Part shown: positions 1-12,239 of the stretch, piece after piece
Position numbering within the stretch: the stretch's first letter is position 1
How the letters are laid out: every line of letters begins with the position of its first letter
Assembly (NCBI GenBank): GCA_038373885.1
Contig: JAWZYV010012347.1
Location: 1-64,000 of the forward strand
Direction: 5' to 3'
DNA length: 64,000 bases
Source: Cheiracanthium punctorium
Taxonomy: Eukaryota; Arthropoda; Arachnida; Araneae; Cheiracanthiidae
Notes under the pieces: model-generated
Seen by the model: only the letters and a program-made list of their open reading frames with translations
What the model was told of the DNA's origin: nothing
Database searches by the model: none
Made by a program: the position numbers and the translations under genes

Positions 1-1084
1 TAGGGACCATCTACAGGATTTTTGTTGCCCAAACAGCATTTTGAGAGGAATGGTAGAATCGGGAAGAAATAAGGGGGGCATGAAGGGGAAAGTGGTTTTT
101 GACAGTTTGGCGGGCTGGCTGCGCGGAGAGTGAGACTAAACCAAGGAGAACATCTGTAAGGATCAAGGTCCAACAAAATCTGAGAACCCGGTAGTCTAGG
201 CATCTGAAATGTATCCCTTGGCGACTAGCTGTGTTTAGAATTAATATAATTCAGAATGTATGTGGCTTCTAAGATTTTTTTTACTTTACTCGATCCCTGG
301 TATGGGTAAATAAAAGAATCAAGTTTGGAATTTCATTTTTTTGTATGTGTGTCCTTTTGTAAATAAACACAATAAAAAAATTTCAATCAGCAACTAGAAT
401 TTAGAAAATAATAAAATGCATTTCCAGAAATATAATACTTATCTATATTCAATGGATTAAAATTCTTGTTATTACCATATCTACACTACATATTTAAGGA
501 AGCGGTTATTATTTTGCACCTGTTTTCAAGTAAGTAAAATAATTTCTATTATAAAGCACTAAATCAGCGACCGCGGAAGTGGGGGGCAGAGGGGGCCAAA
601 TGCCCCCTCTAAAATCAAATGGGGGGCGCGCCCCCTCCAATTTTACTACCTGGTAATGAAGGATTATCTGTGCTGGTAAAGATTATCTGCAGTGCATTTT
701 TTCATAAATGAAAAACTGTTTGTTGTATACAAGAAAAATTGTCAAGAGATAACATTCGAGCTTTGATTATTTAAATAATCAAAGCATTCGAGGACATTTT
801 TTATATTGAGGCATAAGAAGACGCAATGATAGTGTGGCGGCCGGCGCGCATTGTGTGTGCGGCGGCCCGGCGGTGACGACATGTATTGTGTTGTGAGGGA
901 GGCTTTTATCTCTGTCTCGCTCGCTCCTCTAGTTCCGCGCCGCGCGCCACTTCGTTCAGACGAGACGCCCGCCGACCGAGACCGAGACGGTTCAGTGCAT
1001 TGCGTCTGCGTGTAGAAATACCAACCTACTATTTTGTTTGTACCGTTATTTCCTTTTTTGTTTTGACGGAATTTAAAGTATATG
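1..1084. other. Unassigned AT-rich sequence, then GC-rich block
   Basis: No gene is recognised. At about 585-645 there is a short G-run/C-run inverted patch that looks like the worn end of a MITE. From about 835 to 1000 the base composition turns GC-rich with many CpG (GGCGGCCGGCGCGC and similar), which could be an old promoter or 5' leader for the hAT relic that follows. No TATA box or clear start supports this, so it stays a guess. Confidence 0.4.
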
Positions 1085-1503
1085 TGCTAAGGCCCTGCAG
1101 AGTGTTGATTATACTGCTACGGGGGCGCAACAATCTGCGCGGTCATTGTGGAATGTGTACTACTCGATGGGTGAACACGATTTCAATCGTATATGGACAG
1201 ATACGGAAAAGGCTAATGCCGATCAAAATATGGAACTCACTATGCCTACTATGCCCCGTGCCCGAGCCCCTCCAAAACGCTTCAGTGGCAGAGCTCCAGC
1301 TGTGCAGTTGTCGCCTAGGGAAAGTCTCCGCCAAAAATTTATTTCAGTGTTAGACTGGTCTAAAAACGAGTTGGAAAGAAGGTTTGAACAGCCTGGAATG
1401 AATCGCCTCGCCCAGCTCGAATCTGTTCTACTTAACCGTTCAAAGGAATTATCAGCAAGCGACATCCAGGCCGAATTAGGCGTTCACGTAACTGATTTTG
1501 ATA
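1085..1503 (+). pseudogene. hAT transposase fragment, ZMYM1-like type
   Basis: One frame is open from about 1085 until the LINE tail at 1504 and reads AKALQSV, then SLWNVYYSMGEHDF, then MPRARAPPKRFSGRAP and LERRF. This is the layout seen just upstream of the second half of hAT transposases of the ZMYM1-like group: a TE.A....L.MPR stretch, then R..G..P, then an L...L..RF segment. The catalytic core and the C-terminal dimerisation motif are absent. The frame has no obvious ATG; upstream of about 1085 it meets a stop, so this is an internal exon or fragment. It ends where LINE copy A begins, so the LINE probably landed inside it, although I do not recognise its continuation beyond 7170. The family call is by motif pattern only. 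Confidence 0.5.
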
Positions 1504-1776
1504 TTGGTTGGTTGGTTGGTTGGTATTTTTGGCACAAGGTCCAGAAAGGACATACTGCGCCAGACGTTGAGTTAAGTCAAATAAAGATGTTTTCAGTATA
1601 AAAGGTGTCATAAAACCCAGTATAAGCTAAAATGTAAAGGTGATAAAGGAGACAAGTAAATTTCAAAAGTAGATAAAAGAGGTAAAACCAAAGGCATATG
1701 GATGGGGGCTCCCATCCAGATGCCATCGGCAAAGTGGACATTTCAAACGATAAATGTTTGCGCCGAAAGGCAACAG

Positions 1777-4700
1777 TTATGGTGGGATATCACCCAATAT
1801 GTCGTCAAGTTTGGGATGAGAAGAGTTAAAAAATATTTGGTAAAGATCATTAAAAGCAGAGCAAGAGGTTAAAAGATGATGTATGCTAAGTTGAGTATGA
1901 CAATGTGGGCATTCAGGAGCAGGTTCACCCAAAAGGAGGTACTTATGGGTTAGTCTTGTATGGCCAATGCGAAGGCGAGTGAGAGTGACATCGTGCTTGC
2001 GGTACGGTTGAGTGGACCAGTGGGTAAGGGCTGGCCGGATAGAGTGAAGTTTGTTTTGGGTTTCACAGTCCCATATGTTATTCCAAGTGCCTTTTGTTAG
2101 GGAAGAGATGCCAGACTTTATATCGGTATAGGGCAGATCACAGTTATTTGGGACGGTAGAATGCCTCGCCAAAGAATCTGCTTTTTCGTTTCCGGGAATG
2201 CCAATATGGCTAGGTACCCAGCAGTAGAGGATAATGTATCCACGGTTCATGAGTCTCTTGTGCATGCGTAAGACTTTCAAAATATAATGATGAGTGAGGG
2301 AGCCGGATTTCAGATTCTCCAAGACACTTAATGAGTCAGAGTAAAGGATGAAATGTTTGGTATTTGTTCTCGAGATGTAAAGAAGGCTTTCATAAATAGC
2401 TATTAATTCGGCTGTAAATATGGAACAAAACGAAGGTAGGGTGTAGTTGTAAGAATGATTATGATGTACATAAGCAAAGCCAACGTGATTATGAGATTTT
2501 GAGCCGTCAGTATACAGTTCCTCGAAGTTTCGATATTTGCTTTTATGGTCTAGAAATAACTGTTTATATATTATGGGGTCAGTGTTTGGTTTTGTGAAGC
2601 CTTCGAATGGTTGTAGGTAGGGAATCTGCAATTCGGTCCATGGTGGGACTTCATGAAATGAACAAGTAGATACATTAAGATCCTCCAATTGGGTACCGAC
2701 TACACTCCTACGGATCCTAAGTCCGAAGGGGGGAGTGCAGGAAGGGCGATTTGCATAAAACTGGTCCAGTTGGGTATCTATGAAAGAATCCTTTAAGGGA
2801 TGTGAAGAATGAGAAAAGATGCGAAAATAGGTATTTAATGATAGTTTCTGACGTATGAGAGTGAGGGATGGTTCATGACAGGTGATGTAAAGGCTATGGA
2901 TAGGTGATGTCCTAAAAGCACCAGAACATATGCGTAGTGCAGTATGATGCACTGTGTCAAGTTTTTTTAGCGTAGATTTAGAAGCTGATGCATAGATGCA
3001 GCTTGCATAGTCCATTTTAAAACGGATGACAGCACGGTAGATCCGCATCAGAGCATCCCGCTCGGCCCCCCAAGAGGTATTGGTTAAAACCTTTAAAATG
3101 TTCAGTTTTTTTTCGCATTTTCTACGAATGTCAGAAATATGATTAGCGAACGTAAGTTTTTTGTCAAAAGTTAGGCCTAAAAATTTAAAAGAGTCCTTGA
3201 TAATGATTTTGTTACGATGGAGGTAAAGTTCTGGATCTGGGTGGATCCCACGCTTCCGGCAGAAGTGAATGCAAGTTGTTTTTTCTGCAGAAATATTATA
3301 CCCATTGGTATTGCACCATTTTTGGATGTGATTGATAGTGGTCTGAAGCTGCCGTTCTATGTAACGCATGTCTTGCCCCTGACAGGAGATCTGTAGGTCA
3401 TCAACATATAGGCTACCGTGTACTGTCGCAGGGAGCTGGTTGAGGATATTGTTGATTTTTATTGAAAAGAGGGTGACGCTAAGGACAGAGCCTTGTGGTA
3501 CACCCTCTTCTTGTATAAAGTTATCTGAAAGGCTGTCTTTGATGCGTACTTTGAAGTTCCGGAGTGAGAGAAAATTCTTGATAAATATAGGTAGGTTTCC
3601 ACGGAAGCCCATATTGAAGAGATCACGCAGTATGCCATATCTCCAGGTGTGGTCATAAGCTTTTTCGATATCAAAGAAAATTGATACAAGGTGGTTCTTT
3701 CTTAAGAATGCGTTACGGATTTGAGTTTCTAAATGTAAGATATTATCGACTGTGCTTCTGCCTTTGCGGAATCCACTCTGGAAAGGGTGTATATGGCCCT
3801 CAGTTTCTAAAACGTATACTAGACGCGTATTAATCATTCGCTCCAGTAGTTTGCACAGACAACTAGTTAGGGCTATGGGACGATAGTTATTGGGATTAGT
3901 GGTGTCTTTTCCAGGTTTGGGTATGGGGATGACCATTGCATTTCTCCACTCTAAGGGAAAGGCATGCTCATTCCATATTCTGTTGTATAGCTGTAAAAGA
4001 CTAACTAAAGAATCATGGGAGAGATGTTTAAGCATTTCATTAGTGATGCCATCAGGGCCAGGGGATGTGTTAGATGACTGGCTTAAACTGTTGCGTAGTT
4101 CATTCATAGTGAAATTACTATTGTAGGAGAAGTTCGAGGAAGTTTTGAAATTTAATTTATGGCGTTCGGATTGTTCCTTATATGGAAGAAAACTGCTAGA
4201 ATAGGAGGTATTGCAGGATGTGAATGCTAGAGATTGACCTATTGTATTTGCAATTCTTTTTGTATCTGAAATGATTTCTTTATTGATGGTTAGACAGGAT
4301 ATGGAGTGATAACTGTAGATGCCCATGATTCTTTTGGTTTTGTCCCATAGTTCTTTACTGGAGGTTGAAGGGGAGATTCTTGAAACGTATTTAATCCAGG
4401 AGTCTCTCTGAGAACGTCTCCTTATTTTGCGTGCATTTGCACGAGCTTTTTTAAAGATGATTAGGTTTTCAGTGGTGGGGTACCGCCGAAAATTACCCCA
4501 CGCTTTCTTCTGCTGTTTTTTAGCGAGGGTGCAAGCCTCGTTCCACCACGGTTTTTTTATTCTATGGTTGCTTTTAACAGATTTTGGAATGCTCGTGTCA
4601 GCTGAGTTGTTAATAATAGAGGTGACATTCTTAACGGCCTCCTCTATGTTGCCTTCAATATTATTTGGCAATATGGTAGATAGCAAAGTAAAGGTCTGCC

Positions 4701-5341
4701 AGTCTGCTTTATCATGAATGTATCAAGTGATCGCTGTTATGCAAATCGCCAGAAACTGAGAAATTATATAAGGGGAGGATTGAAGGGGAACAGATGGCAA
4801 GGTCTATGGCATGAAAGGATTTAGTTGGATGATGGAAGTAAGTATTGTCGCCGTTATTCATAATACATAGGGAAAAATGAGTTGTTATTTGTTCACCTCT
4901 AGTATTGGTATCTTTGCTGCCCCATAATGGACTATGCCCATTTATGTCGCCAAGGAGTATAAATGGTGTTGGAAGTTGATGAATAAGATTACTGAGCGAT
5001 GTTTGGCGGATGGTTTCATTAGGAGGGAGATAAATGCAGCAGATGGTGGTTAGCTGTTTTAATTTGACACGAGCGGCAACTGCTTGGAGGTTTGTATTCA
5101 GATTGACTATTATGTAAGGATAGTTATTGTTGATTAACAGGGCCACACCACCAGAGGCCCTGTCCCTGAGTTCATAGTCTTTCCGTAGAATTGTATATTT
5201 GCGGATGGTAGGATGTTTATCTGCTTTGAGGTAAGTTTCTTGCAGAGCAAAGCAGGCGGGATTGTGGTCATAGAGAAGTGTTTTAAGGTCATCAATTTTA
5301 TTCTGAAAACCGTGGCAGTTCCATGACAGCAACAATGCCAT
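1777..5341 (-). pseudogene. LINE copy A ORF2: endonuclease, reverse transcriptase, RNase H
   Basis: ORF2 starts at ATG 5341, two bases after the ORF1 stop. The N-terminal APE-type endonuclease shows SWNCHGFQNK, ALQETYL, LLGDINGHSPLWGS and HAIDLA. The reverse transcriptase shows SPGPDG, KPGKDTTNPNNYRPIAL, QSGFRKGRST, IFFDIEKAYD, GVPQGSVLS and YVDD (YVDD rather than the usual YADD). RNase H shows YTDGSKS, TAELIAI, LYSDSLS and VPSHIGIPGNEKADSLA, and the protein ends with a CPHC...HHLLTSC motif. The reading frame breaks near 4712, where about 60 nt after the SDH motif are missing compared with copy B. The rest (4686-1777, 969 codons) is open. A single lesion inactivates an otherwise intact protein of about 1,190 residues. 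Confidence 0.88.
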
Positions 5342-5343
5342 AA

Positions 5344-6576
5344 TTATGTATTGTTACGGGCATTGTGCGTGTCCTTTGTAATCCCTGCAGAGATATCAGG
5401 CGGTTTTATTTCTTCGTGTTCCATCGATTCTTCATCACTAATATCAGTCTCAGATGGATCTAGTTTTAAAATTGTGTCATCAATATGTGGCTGTGGAGGT
5501 ACTTTTTTCTTGCTAAATTTGTTATATTTTAATTTGTAAGTAGCTGTTTTACTAAGCTGTGGTCTGATTTGGGTAGATCTATTACTTGTTACCTTTTTTT
5601 TAGGTGGAGTTTTTGGGGATGTAGAGCAAGGTTTGTTCTGCTTAAGAGTACTTTGTTTACTTGTTAAGGTATTGATGGCGGAAATGTTTGATGGAGAGTC
5701 GGTTTGAATGGCTATTCATTTCGTAGATTTTACTATTGCAGCATAGGATAGGCCAGGTTTTGGTGTACGAGCTTCTATTATTTTACGAGCTTCAGGGTAT
5801 GAGATTCTTTGTGTAGCACGTATTGACTGGATTTCTTTTTCAAATGCCCATTTTGGGCATGACTTTGATGGATGTTCCTGTTTACAGTTGACACATTTTG
5901 CAGCTGCAGAGCAGGTATCACTGTCGTGGTCAGAGGCACCACAACGAGCGCAGGCGGGTGACCAACGACAGGAAGTTTTAGTATGACCGAACTTTTGACA
6001 CTGGAAGCAACGGATAGGATTTGGTATATATGGTCTAACGGGACATAATAGATAGCCAGCTTTAATATGGGATGGAATTGTGGGACACTGGAATGTTAGA
6101 ATAATATATTTAGTGGGGATTATTTGGTTATTGTGTCGAATAGTGATTCGACGCACAGCACATACTTTTTCATCTTTTAGGTTTTCTAATATTTCGGCTT
6201 CAGACCAGTGCAAAAGTTCAGGTTCTGATACTACTCCTCGTGAGATATTTAAGGATGTATGGGGTGTCACTGTAACAGGTTTTAGGCCAAAGTTTTTAAT
6301 CTTCATTATTTTGGATGCTTGTCTATTGCTTGATACTTCAACTAATAGGTCTCCAGATCGTAATTTTTTAACTTTTTTGACTTCTCTTACATTGTCTGTG
6401 ATACTTTTGTGTATTAAGAATGGTGATGTTTCATTAAAGGTACCTTCAACATAGTGGATGATGAAGAATCGAGCGTTCATATGTGAAAGTTGTGCACCAG
6501 TGTTTTCATTAGGAGTGGACAGTGGATTTAAGGTATGCGGAACATTGACGTTTGACAAAAAATTTTTCATAGCCAT
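5344..6576 (-). pseudogene. LINE copy A ORF1 (gag-like, zinc knuckles)
   Basis: The nucleic-acid-binding ORF1 of the LINE. The start is placed at ATG 6576 (MAMKNFLSN), because the MA(M/S)K start is shared by copies A, B and C while the upstream in-frame codons differ. After an N-terminal region with KKVKKLRSGDLLVEVSSNRQ there are three cysteine knuckles: CFQCQKFGHTKTSC, CARCGASDHDSDTC and CVNCKQ. A TGA at about 5716 replaces the serine codon found in copy B, after which the same frame continues with IAIQTD to TAA at 5346-5344. ORF1 stop and ORF2 start are separated by only TT, an arrangement kept in all three copies. Confidence 0.82.
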
Positions 6577-7170
6577 GTTGGGGGAATTGAGATTCGGACC
6601 CGACCGCACCACCCACCACGGAGCCCAACGAGGGGGTGTGCAATTGCACACCAGTGCTAATCGGGTCTATACGCGCTCAGTACATCCCTTAGGCAGCGTC
6701 CACCCTTAACGACTTGCCCAGTAGATGTCCGATTGCTTGATCCCTAGCAGTTGATCGAAATCAGTACCACCAGCCGATTGATATACAGGGGAACACTGTA
6801 TACCTCCCGTTTACCCGAAGCCGAGGCCAAAGCAATGTGTTGAGGTTTCTCCCGTGTCTGTAGAAATTCCGTAATGATGATTTCCTTTACGGGAACACCC
6901 CTCAATTACCAGGATCCCCATTTCCGGGGACACGGGTCTCCACGCACGGCCAACACGTGGGTAGTTTTCCGCCAATAGAAGCTGACAGCACAGGGCGACC
7001 GCAGCTTCTAAAGGGGGGCCCTCACCTCCACAGAGGAAACTACACTGAGGGGGAAAAGGAAGGAGATAGCTAAGAGAAGAGGAGGGTAGGACAAAGAAAA
7101 GTGAAAGATCGCTGGGGCCCCGGGATTGCGACACCCGTAAAAACCTAAAGTAGGTTTTTCCCCTGAGGGG
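6577..7170 (-). promoter_or_regulatory. LINE copy A 5' UTR
   Basis: A leader of about 590 bases that matches the leaders of copies B and C almost without indels. It begins with CCCCTCAGGGG and a hairpin (7139-7159), then CGGGTGTCGCAATCCCGGGGCCCC, which suggests a structured RNA. Like other LINEs it should carry an internal promoter, but I cannot point to one. One frame of more than 100 codons is open through it in all three copies and ends GLGFG-stop, though no ATG is shared. Confidence 0.65.
7139..7159 (-). other. 5'-terminal hairpin of LINE copy A
   Basis: On the minus strand AAAAACCT-ACTTT-AGGTTTTT, an 8-bp perfect stem with a 5-nt loop lying directly after CCCCTCAGGGG at the element's 5' end. 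The same place in copy C (14779-14799) reads GAAGACCT-ACTCT-AGGTCTTC: two pairs differ and both arms changed to keep pairing. Confidence 0.7.
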
Positions 7171-7942
7171 TGTGGGAGGGGGCAAGGGGGGAGATACCAC
7201 CCCCCTGCCCCCTCCCAACCCCAATGCAAGAAATTTGAATTAAATTATGCGATTAATTCAAGAATTGTTCAAAATTTTCCTTAGATTATGCAAAGGCACA
7301 TCTAAATTACGCAAATATTTATAGGAATTTGGGTAAAGTGTAAACCACTGGGGACACCTGCAAGGCCCGAGGACTATAGAGCTGGAGTTTCGGATAAGAT
7401 ATTGTTTTTCGGTTTCCCATCGGCGAAACTGCTCGTCTAGATCACTTCTATCCATGAATAAAAATTCATCTATTGCAGATAAAGAAAAGTGCACTTGCCG
7501 ATGACTGAATTCGACGAGTCGATGAGTTAACGATGAGTCGACCGAGCAGAAAACAAGCAGTCATTGCTACTAGGGTATATTCCTGCATATGTCGATTCTT
7601 TTTCTACGGCAGAGCAGCGCTTGTTCGTTCATTTCGCAGTCTTAATTTGAAACCTGACCCCGTTTGCAGAATGAGAGGTGGCATCAGGCATGTATATTAT
7701 CTATTTCAAGGGATGTTTGTAACTTGCTCCTTTGTCTAGTAAACAATAGAATTTCCATTCTGAATACTTAAAATCGTTAGTTACTGTTGAATTTGTAAGG
7801 ACAAAGACTAATTTTAACATTTCTCCTGCAGGGGATAAGTAGTGTCCCCGGCAGGGATCAATTAATATTTCTCTAGCCAGGGATATTACATTCATCAGCC
7901 GGGGACAATCCCCAGCATCCCTCCCGTCAATTCGCACCCTGA
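7171..7942. other. Unassigned sequence beside LINE A
   Basis: It starts with a GC-rich, G-run/C-run block (7171-7225). A 78-codon open frame on the minus strand at 7494-7258 resembles nothing I know. A partly repeated CAGGGGAT/GGGGACA pattern at 7830-7915 may be an old MITE. No gene is supported. Confidence 0.35.
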
Positions 7943-7946
7943 TTAA

Positions 7947-9198
7947 GGGGACAGCCTACTTTTAAGAATGGGAAAATGTATAAATTTTAGATCAACTTTC
8001 ATAATTTTAAAAAAAATAATGAATGCATGCAGAAACATAACTTTTTTTTCAGTTAACTACTATGACATTACTCTATTGATTAAAAATATTATTTTAGTTT
8101 ATTATAAAGGTGATAATTTTAAAAATATTATTTTACCACACAATATTGGAAAAAAAAAATTCAAGGGTACTTTCCCACTGCGCGCAAGATATCTCAATTA
8201 GAATTCCTTTGAACCTCATAATTTTTTTCTAAATTAAACAAGAAATTCAAATTAACAATCTAAACTAAAATGGTTTAATTATTTTCATAATTTAAATTTA
8301 AAAAATCATTTAATCTGAAAATTTAAATTACCATAAAAATTTTGATAGTTTTACAATCATAACTTTTTTTCTATGAAACACAACCATTTCATTTTAGTTC
8401 ATTTTGTTCATTATATTAGAATAAATGCCTGAGAAAAATTTCAAGTTGATATCTTAAATAGTTTTTAATATATCATGCGCGCAAACTTGAAAAACAGTGT
8501 TTTGAGAAAACGCCAATTAAAGTTCAAATTGTTGTTTTGGAACATAAATTTTAATTTTTAAAAGTTAAAAACATTTTCTAATGAAACATTTACTATTTAA
8601 GAATAATTTTACGGAGTACTTAATATGATTAACCCAAAATATGTTTTAATATGGCTTAAGAAACATCAGTCTAAAGAAAAGCTCGACAATTGTAAATATG
8701 AAAATATATGTACATACCTTAACAAAAGATACATTTTTAGGATATAAAGGCATTAATATTGGTAAAGTACATGTTTTGAAATTATTTTAATAATTATATC
8801 CATATATATATATTTATTTTTACTTTGCAACATAAAAATTTAATTTTATTTCACTTTATGAAATTTCGATTTAAAATTTTCCGCTTTCATGCACAATGCC
8901 TTCGTTTTCTTTTATTGCCTCAAACTGAGAACTGATGAGCATTTTTCTGGCTCTTCGAGTTTCTAAATTAAATTCTGTACATTTCTATTCTCCCTCTTTT
9001 ATGCTTTGAGTGTCAACCTTAGTTGCAGCTTCTACAGCATGCTGCCCAACTTGCGTTTACATTTTCCTTTTTATCTCAACAAATAAATGTCATACAGTAA
9101 AATGGTTGGTATAAATCTTTTTAGAATAAAGTAAGCTATTTAATGAGATAAAAATCTCAAAATCGATTTTTTGGGCATTTTAAAAGTAGGCTGTCCCC
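7947..9198. mobile_element. TTAA-flanked DNA element, 1,252 bp, non-autonomous
   Basis: Both ends carry the perfect 19-bp inverted repeat GGGGACAGCCTACTTTTAA, and each is bordered outside by TTAA (7943-7946 and 9199-9202). TTAA duplication is known for piggyBac and Kolobok elements. The interior is AT-rich with no open frame longer than 80 codons and no transposase motif, so it depends on a partner elsewhere. Superfamily cannot be chosen from the ends alone. The piggyBac relic in this window has different termini (a CACTTTAGATCCCG-type end), so it is not the same family. Confidence 0.8.
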
Positions 9199-9202
9199 TT
9201 AA

Positions 9203-10916
9203 ACCACCCGTCCGTTGCGATGAATTTTTTTTTTTGCCCATCTTAGATGCGAGATCTTCAGCTTTGTGTCGCATTAGGACACAGCGGAGCCTGCTTTTCC
9301 AGTCTACGAAAGGTCACGTGTTTTTGGATGCGTCAGTTGTGGAAACTGATTGAAGGGAGGGGAGGAAAAGGTAAGGAAATCGCCACCTGCCACAGGCTCA
9401 AACTCGAAATTCCTATATCGGCCAACAAAACGCATCCACTTTTGGTTACAGAATGCGAGAAAAAAAAAAAATCGAAAATGGTAGGCAAAAGTGATAGCAA
9501 TAAACGAAGGATTTGATTACAAAAACCCATATTTTTAGCATGTCCGTTCGGGACTTCATTATTCTGATAATATTAAACGAATGATAACATTATCCGCGAT
9601 AACATTAAGCGGCACTTACTGTATTACATTAAGTGATAACAGAACATGTAATTAACTCTTAAAATAATGTAAACAAAGCAATTCATACAATTGTTATAAA
9701 ACAACAGCAATATGTAGATAAATTTAAGTAGTAAGTAAAAATTGATTCCTTTCGCTTTACTAATTTATAATATAAAACCCATGACAAACAAGTTTAATTT
9801 GAAAATATTTAAACTCTAACTTATTAATTAATCCTTTTGATATTTAAATAACTGTGGCGTGGTCTGGCCCAAGTTGGTTGTAATTAAAACATAGTAAGTA
9901 CTCTATATTCATTAGAATATTTCAACTAATCAACGGGACTCCCGGGACCACGTGGAAACATTCCAAGCGTACGGCAATAATCACTTAGCGCAACCTTCTT
10001 TTTCGCCTGCCGTTTTCTCCCGCCAACCGTGGTGATGCATGCCATGAACCAGCTCGGCGGCTACTTCCCACACATCGGCACGCCAAGAGATCGCCAACAA
10101 TTTCACCCCCTTTTCAAGAACGATCAGTGTGTGACCCTGCAGATCTAGACTCACGGAAAATATCACGAGGATGGCCCCCGTTCTAAAGTGGGGATGGCAA
10201 AAGCGGGAAGATAGCAACCCATAAATTACTCCAGCCAGTGTCATTCGGAGATGTCTAGCAAGGGTACAATAAGAGTTCCTTTATCAGCAGCAATAATTAA
10301 AACTTGTATTTAGAAAAATATTTTAAAACGCTAGAAAAATATTTTGAAACGCAAAAAAATTTAATATTTTATTCTTTTTTTTCACGATTTTAAAATTCGC
10401 TAATTTTAATTTAAAATGCGTGCGCTCACTGTCTCAGGGAGGAAGGAAAAAAAGAAAAGAAGGGAAAGTTGAAGGAAGAAAATTGCGTTAACTATTTACA
10501 TATATTTACCTCAAAATTTACTTATTCGTTTTAGTTGTGGACGCAGGATCTTATTTTAGGCTGTGTATTCGGAGCACGTGACATGGCGCTTCCATTTTAT
10601 AGTTGTCCTAGAAACTGCACAGATAGTATCAAAACACGCACTAAAATAATCTTTCACACATTATGAAGGTTTAATTTCTACCTGAAAATCAAAGTAAATT
10701 ATCTGAATATTTTAATTGAATCCAACAAATTATTCGAAGAGTTTAGTTTCATAAATTGACATTTATTTTCCTATTTTATAAAGATAATTGCAAGTTATGC
10801 ATAAATGTATAAATTTAATAATATCTGATGCTAATAACTAATAAGTAGTTCGAAAAATCCTCTAAAGTTTTAGACATTCTAAAATTTAAACTTTTGGTCA
10901 GAGAAAAGAGAAAATT

Positions 10917-10948
<32 letters not shown>

Positions 10949-11499
10949 GGAAACATATATGGTAATTTAATGTGTTCTCTTGAGTATTTGTAGAGCCTGA
11001 AATATTTGACCCATTAACCGTATATAGAACATTGTAAAACTAAAATTAAAAAAAAAAAAAAAACTGTTAAATTCTTTTTAAAAGCATTTTCTTAAATTCA
11101 TGCTAAATATTTTTTGCAATTCCCCTAAAGAACTCTTCAGCAATGTGACACAGGCGTTTAAAAGTTTAATGTTAAGAAAATCTTCATGCACGGGTGATTT
11201 GTGAAACGTAAATTAATTTCATTTAAGTAATATTCCACAACAATTTTTTTTTTCGGGTTTTCCCGCAAGTACCCTACAGACGGTGTTCACACATTTTTGT
11301 AACGATTTTGCAAAGATATATATAGAAATAAATATAAGAATTTTATTTTCTAATGTGTTCAGTCTGATAGCCCTTTCTTTGAACCATCATATTACATCTT
11401 GATTTCAAAGTTGAAAGTCCTTTTCTTAAAACATCAAGGCTGATATTGTTCCACTCCTCCATCACAATCTTGTAGTAATATAATCTTTTGTAGTAATAT
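9203..11499. other. Unassigned AT-rich sequence
   Basis: No gene or recognisable transposon protein was found. Features seen are a purine-rich tract at 10435-10490, a run of 28 T at about 10921-10948, an A-run near 11048, and a GC-richer patch at 9960-10250 whose 87-codon minus-strand frame I do not recognise. Confidence 0.35.
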
Positions 11500-11519
11500 G
11501 TGAATGTATCTTGTGTTTG

Positions 11520-11750
11520 CGTGATTATGGCAACGCTATACTAGGGCAATCTGCCAAGGATGGGAAGGTGCCTTGGTAGGAAAAACTTTCTAAGGGGTTC
11601 TAAAGCGTATTCACGTTACATCTGGAAAAACCTACCAAAAATCCAGACTGTTAGATCGACAGCTGCTCGATGGGACCCGATCCCGGGACCTTCACTCTTC
11701 GGCAGTCTACCATTTTCAGTGACATAACTACTGTGCGATGGTAAGGCTAT
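11520..11750. repeat. Dispersed repeat, copy 1 (second copy near 30.9-31.15 kb)
   Basis: This region and 30930-31150 share, in the same order, a segment with GGAAGG/GGATGCCTTGG, CTTTYTAAGGGGTTC, TATTCACGTWACAT and CTGTTAGATYGACAG, diverged by substitutions and small gaps. Copy 1 also contains ATCCCGGGACC, which resembles the inverse of a polymerase III B box, so a tRNA-derived SINE is possible. No A box or tail was found. Confidence 0.5.
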
Positions 11751-12239
11751 AAATGTATCTTAAAGTAGAAATATAATTCAACTCATCTTCGTTTAGAAAT
11801 ATATTTAATTTTATATTTCAATTCCATTCATTATCACTGAAAAATAACGTTCAATAAATACTTGTCACACATTTTTGCTTTCATGCCTTTTAAGATGCAA
11901 TTTATTCCAGGAAAAACTTATGTAAAAAAAAAAAAAAAAAATACTATTACATTTGTTTGTTCATCTTAAAATACACTGGAATAAAATAAACTAGAAGTTT
12001 CTGTAGAAAATTTTACTTAATTGAAGTTTTAGACGTATTTTGTATGTATTAAGAAAATAAATGTATTTTGAATTTTTTCAATTTAGAAAGCATTTTGTAT
12101 TTTGTAATTTTTTGTGTTTGAATAAATGTAATTCGTATTTTGCATCGAAAATACATTTTTTTATGTATTTTGCCCAACTCTGCTTCTGTAGTTGCTTTCA
12201 AAAAGCATTGCAGAGCAAGCAGTAATTATTTTTATTTCC
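11751..12239. other. Unassigned AT-rich sequence
   Basis: Nothing recognisable. It includes an A-run at about 11924-11940 and a stretch at 12030-12175 in which TGTATTTTGAATTTT-like phrases recur loosely, probably low-complexity drift. Confidence 0.3.

Larger units (their letters stand above)
1504..7170 (-). mobile_element. I-like non-LTR retrotransposon, copy A, nearly full length
   Basis: A LINE on the minus strand in the order 5' UTR (7170-6577), ORF1 (6576-5344), ORF2 (5341-1777), 3' UTR and a CCAA-type tail (plus-strand GGTT repeats at 1505-1524). The 5' end is set at 7170 because copy C, which has a target duplication, starts with the same CCCCTCAGGGG. An RNase H domain after the reverse transcriptase and a terminal CCHC motif place it with I-like (I/Nimb-type) elements rather than the Jockey clade. 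No target-site duplication is seen: the flanks at 1503 and 7171 do not match. Damage is light: one stop in ORF1 and one deletion/frameshift in ORF2. Confidence 0.85.

Noticed and set aside
886..1353. 155-codon frame in the GC-rich block
   Set aside because: It overlaps the hAT frame out of phase and has no family features; its openness follows from composition.
7258..7494. 78-codon minus-strand open frame
   Set aside because: No motif, no homologue recognised, and the length is common by chance.
9981..10244. 87-codon minus-strand frame
   Set aside because: Not recognisable; no supporting signals around it.
10921..10948. Poly-T run as a LINE poly(A) tail
   Set aside because: No LINE sequence or duplication adjoins it; a plain homopolymer is simpler.
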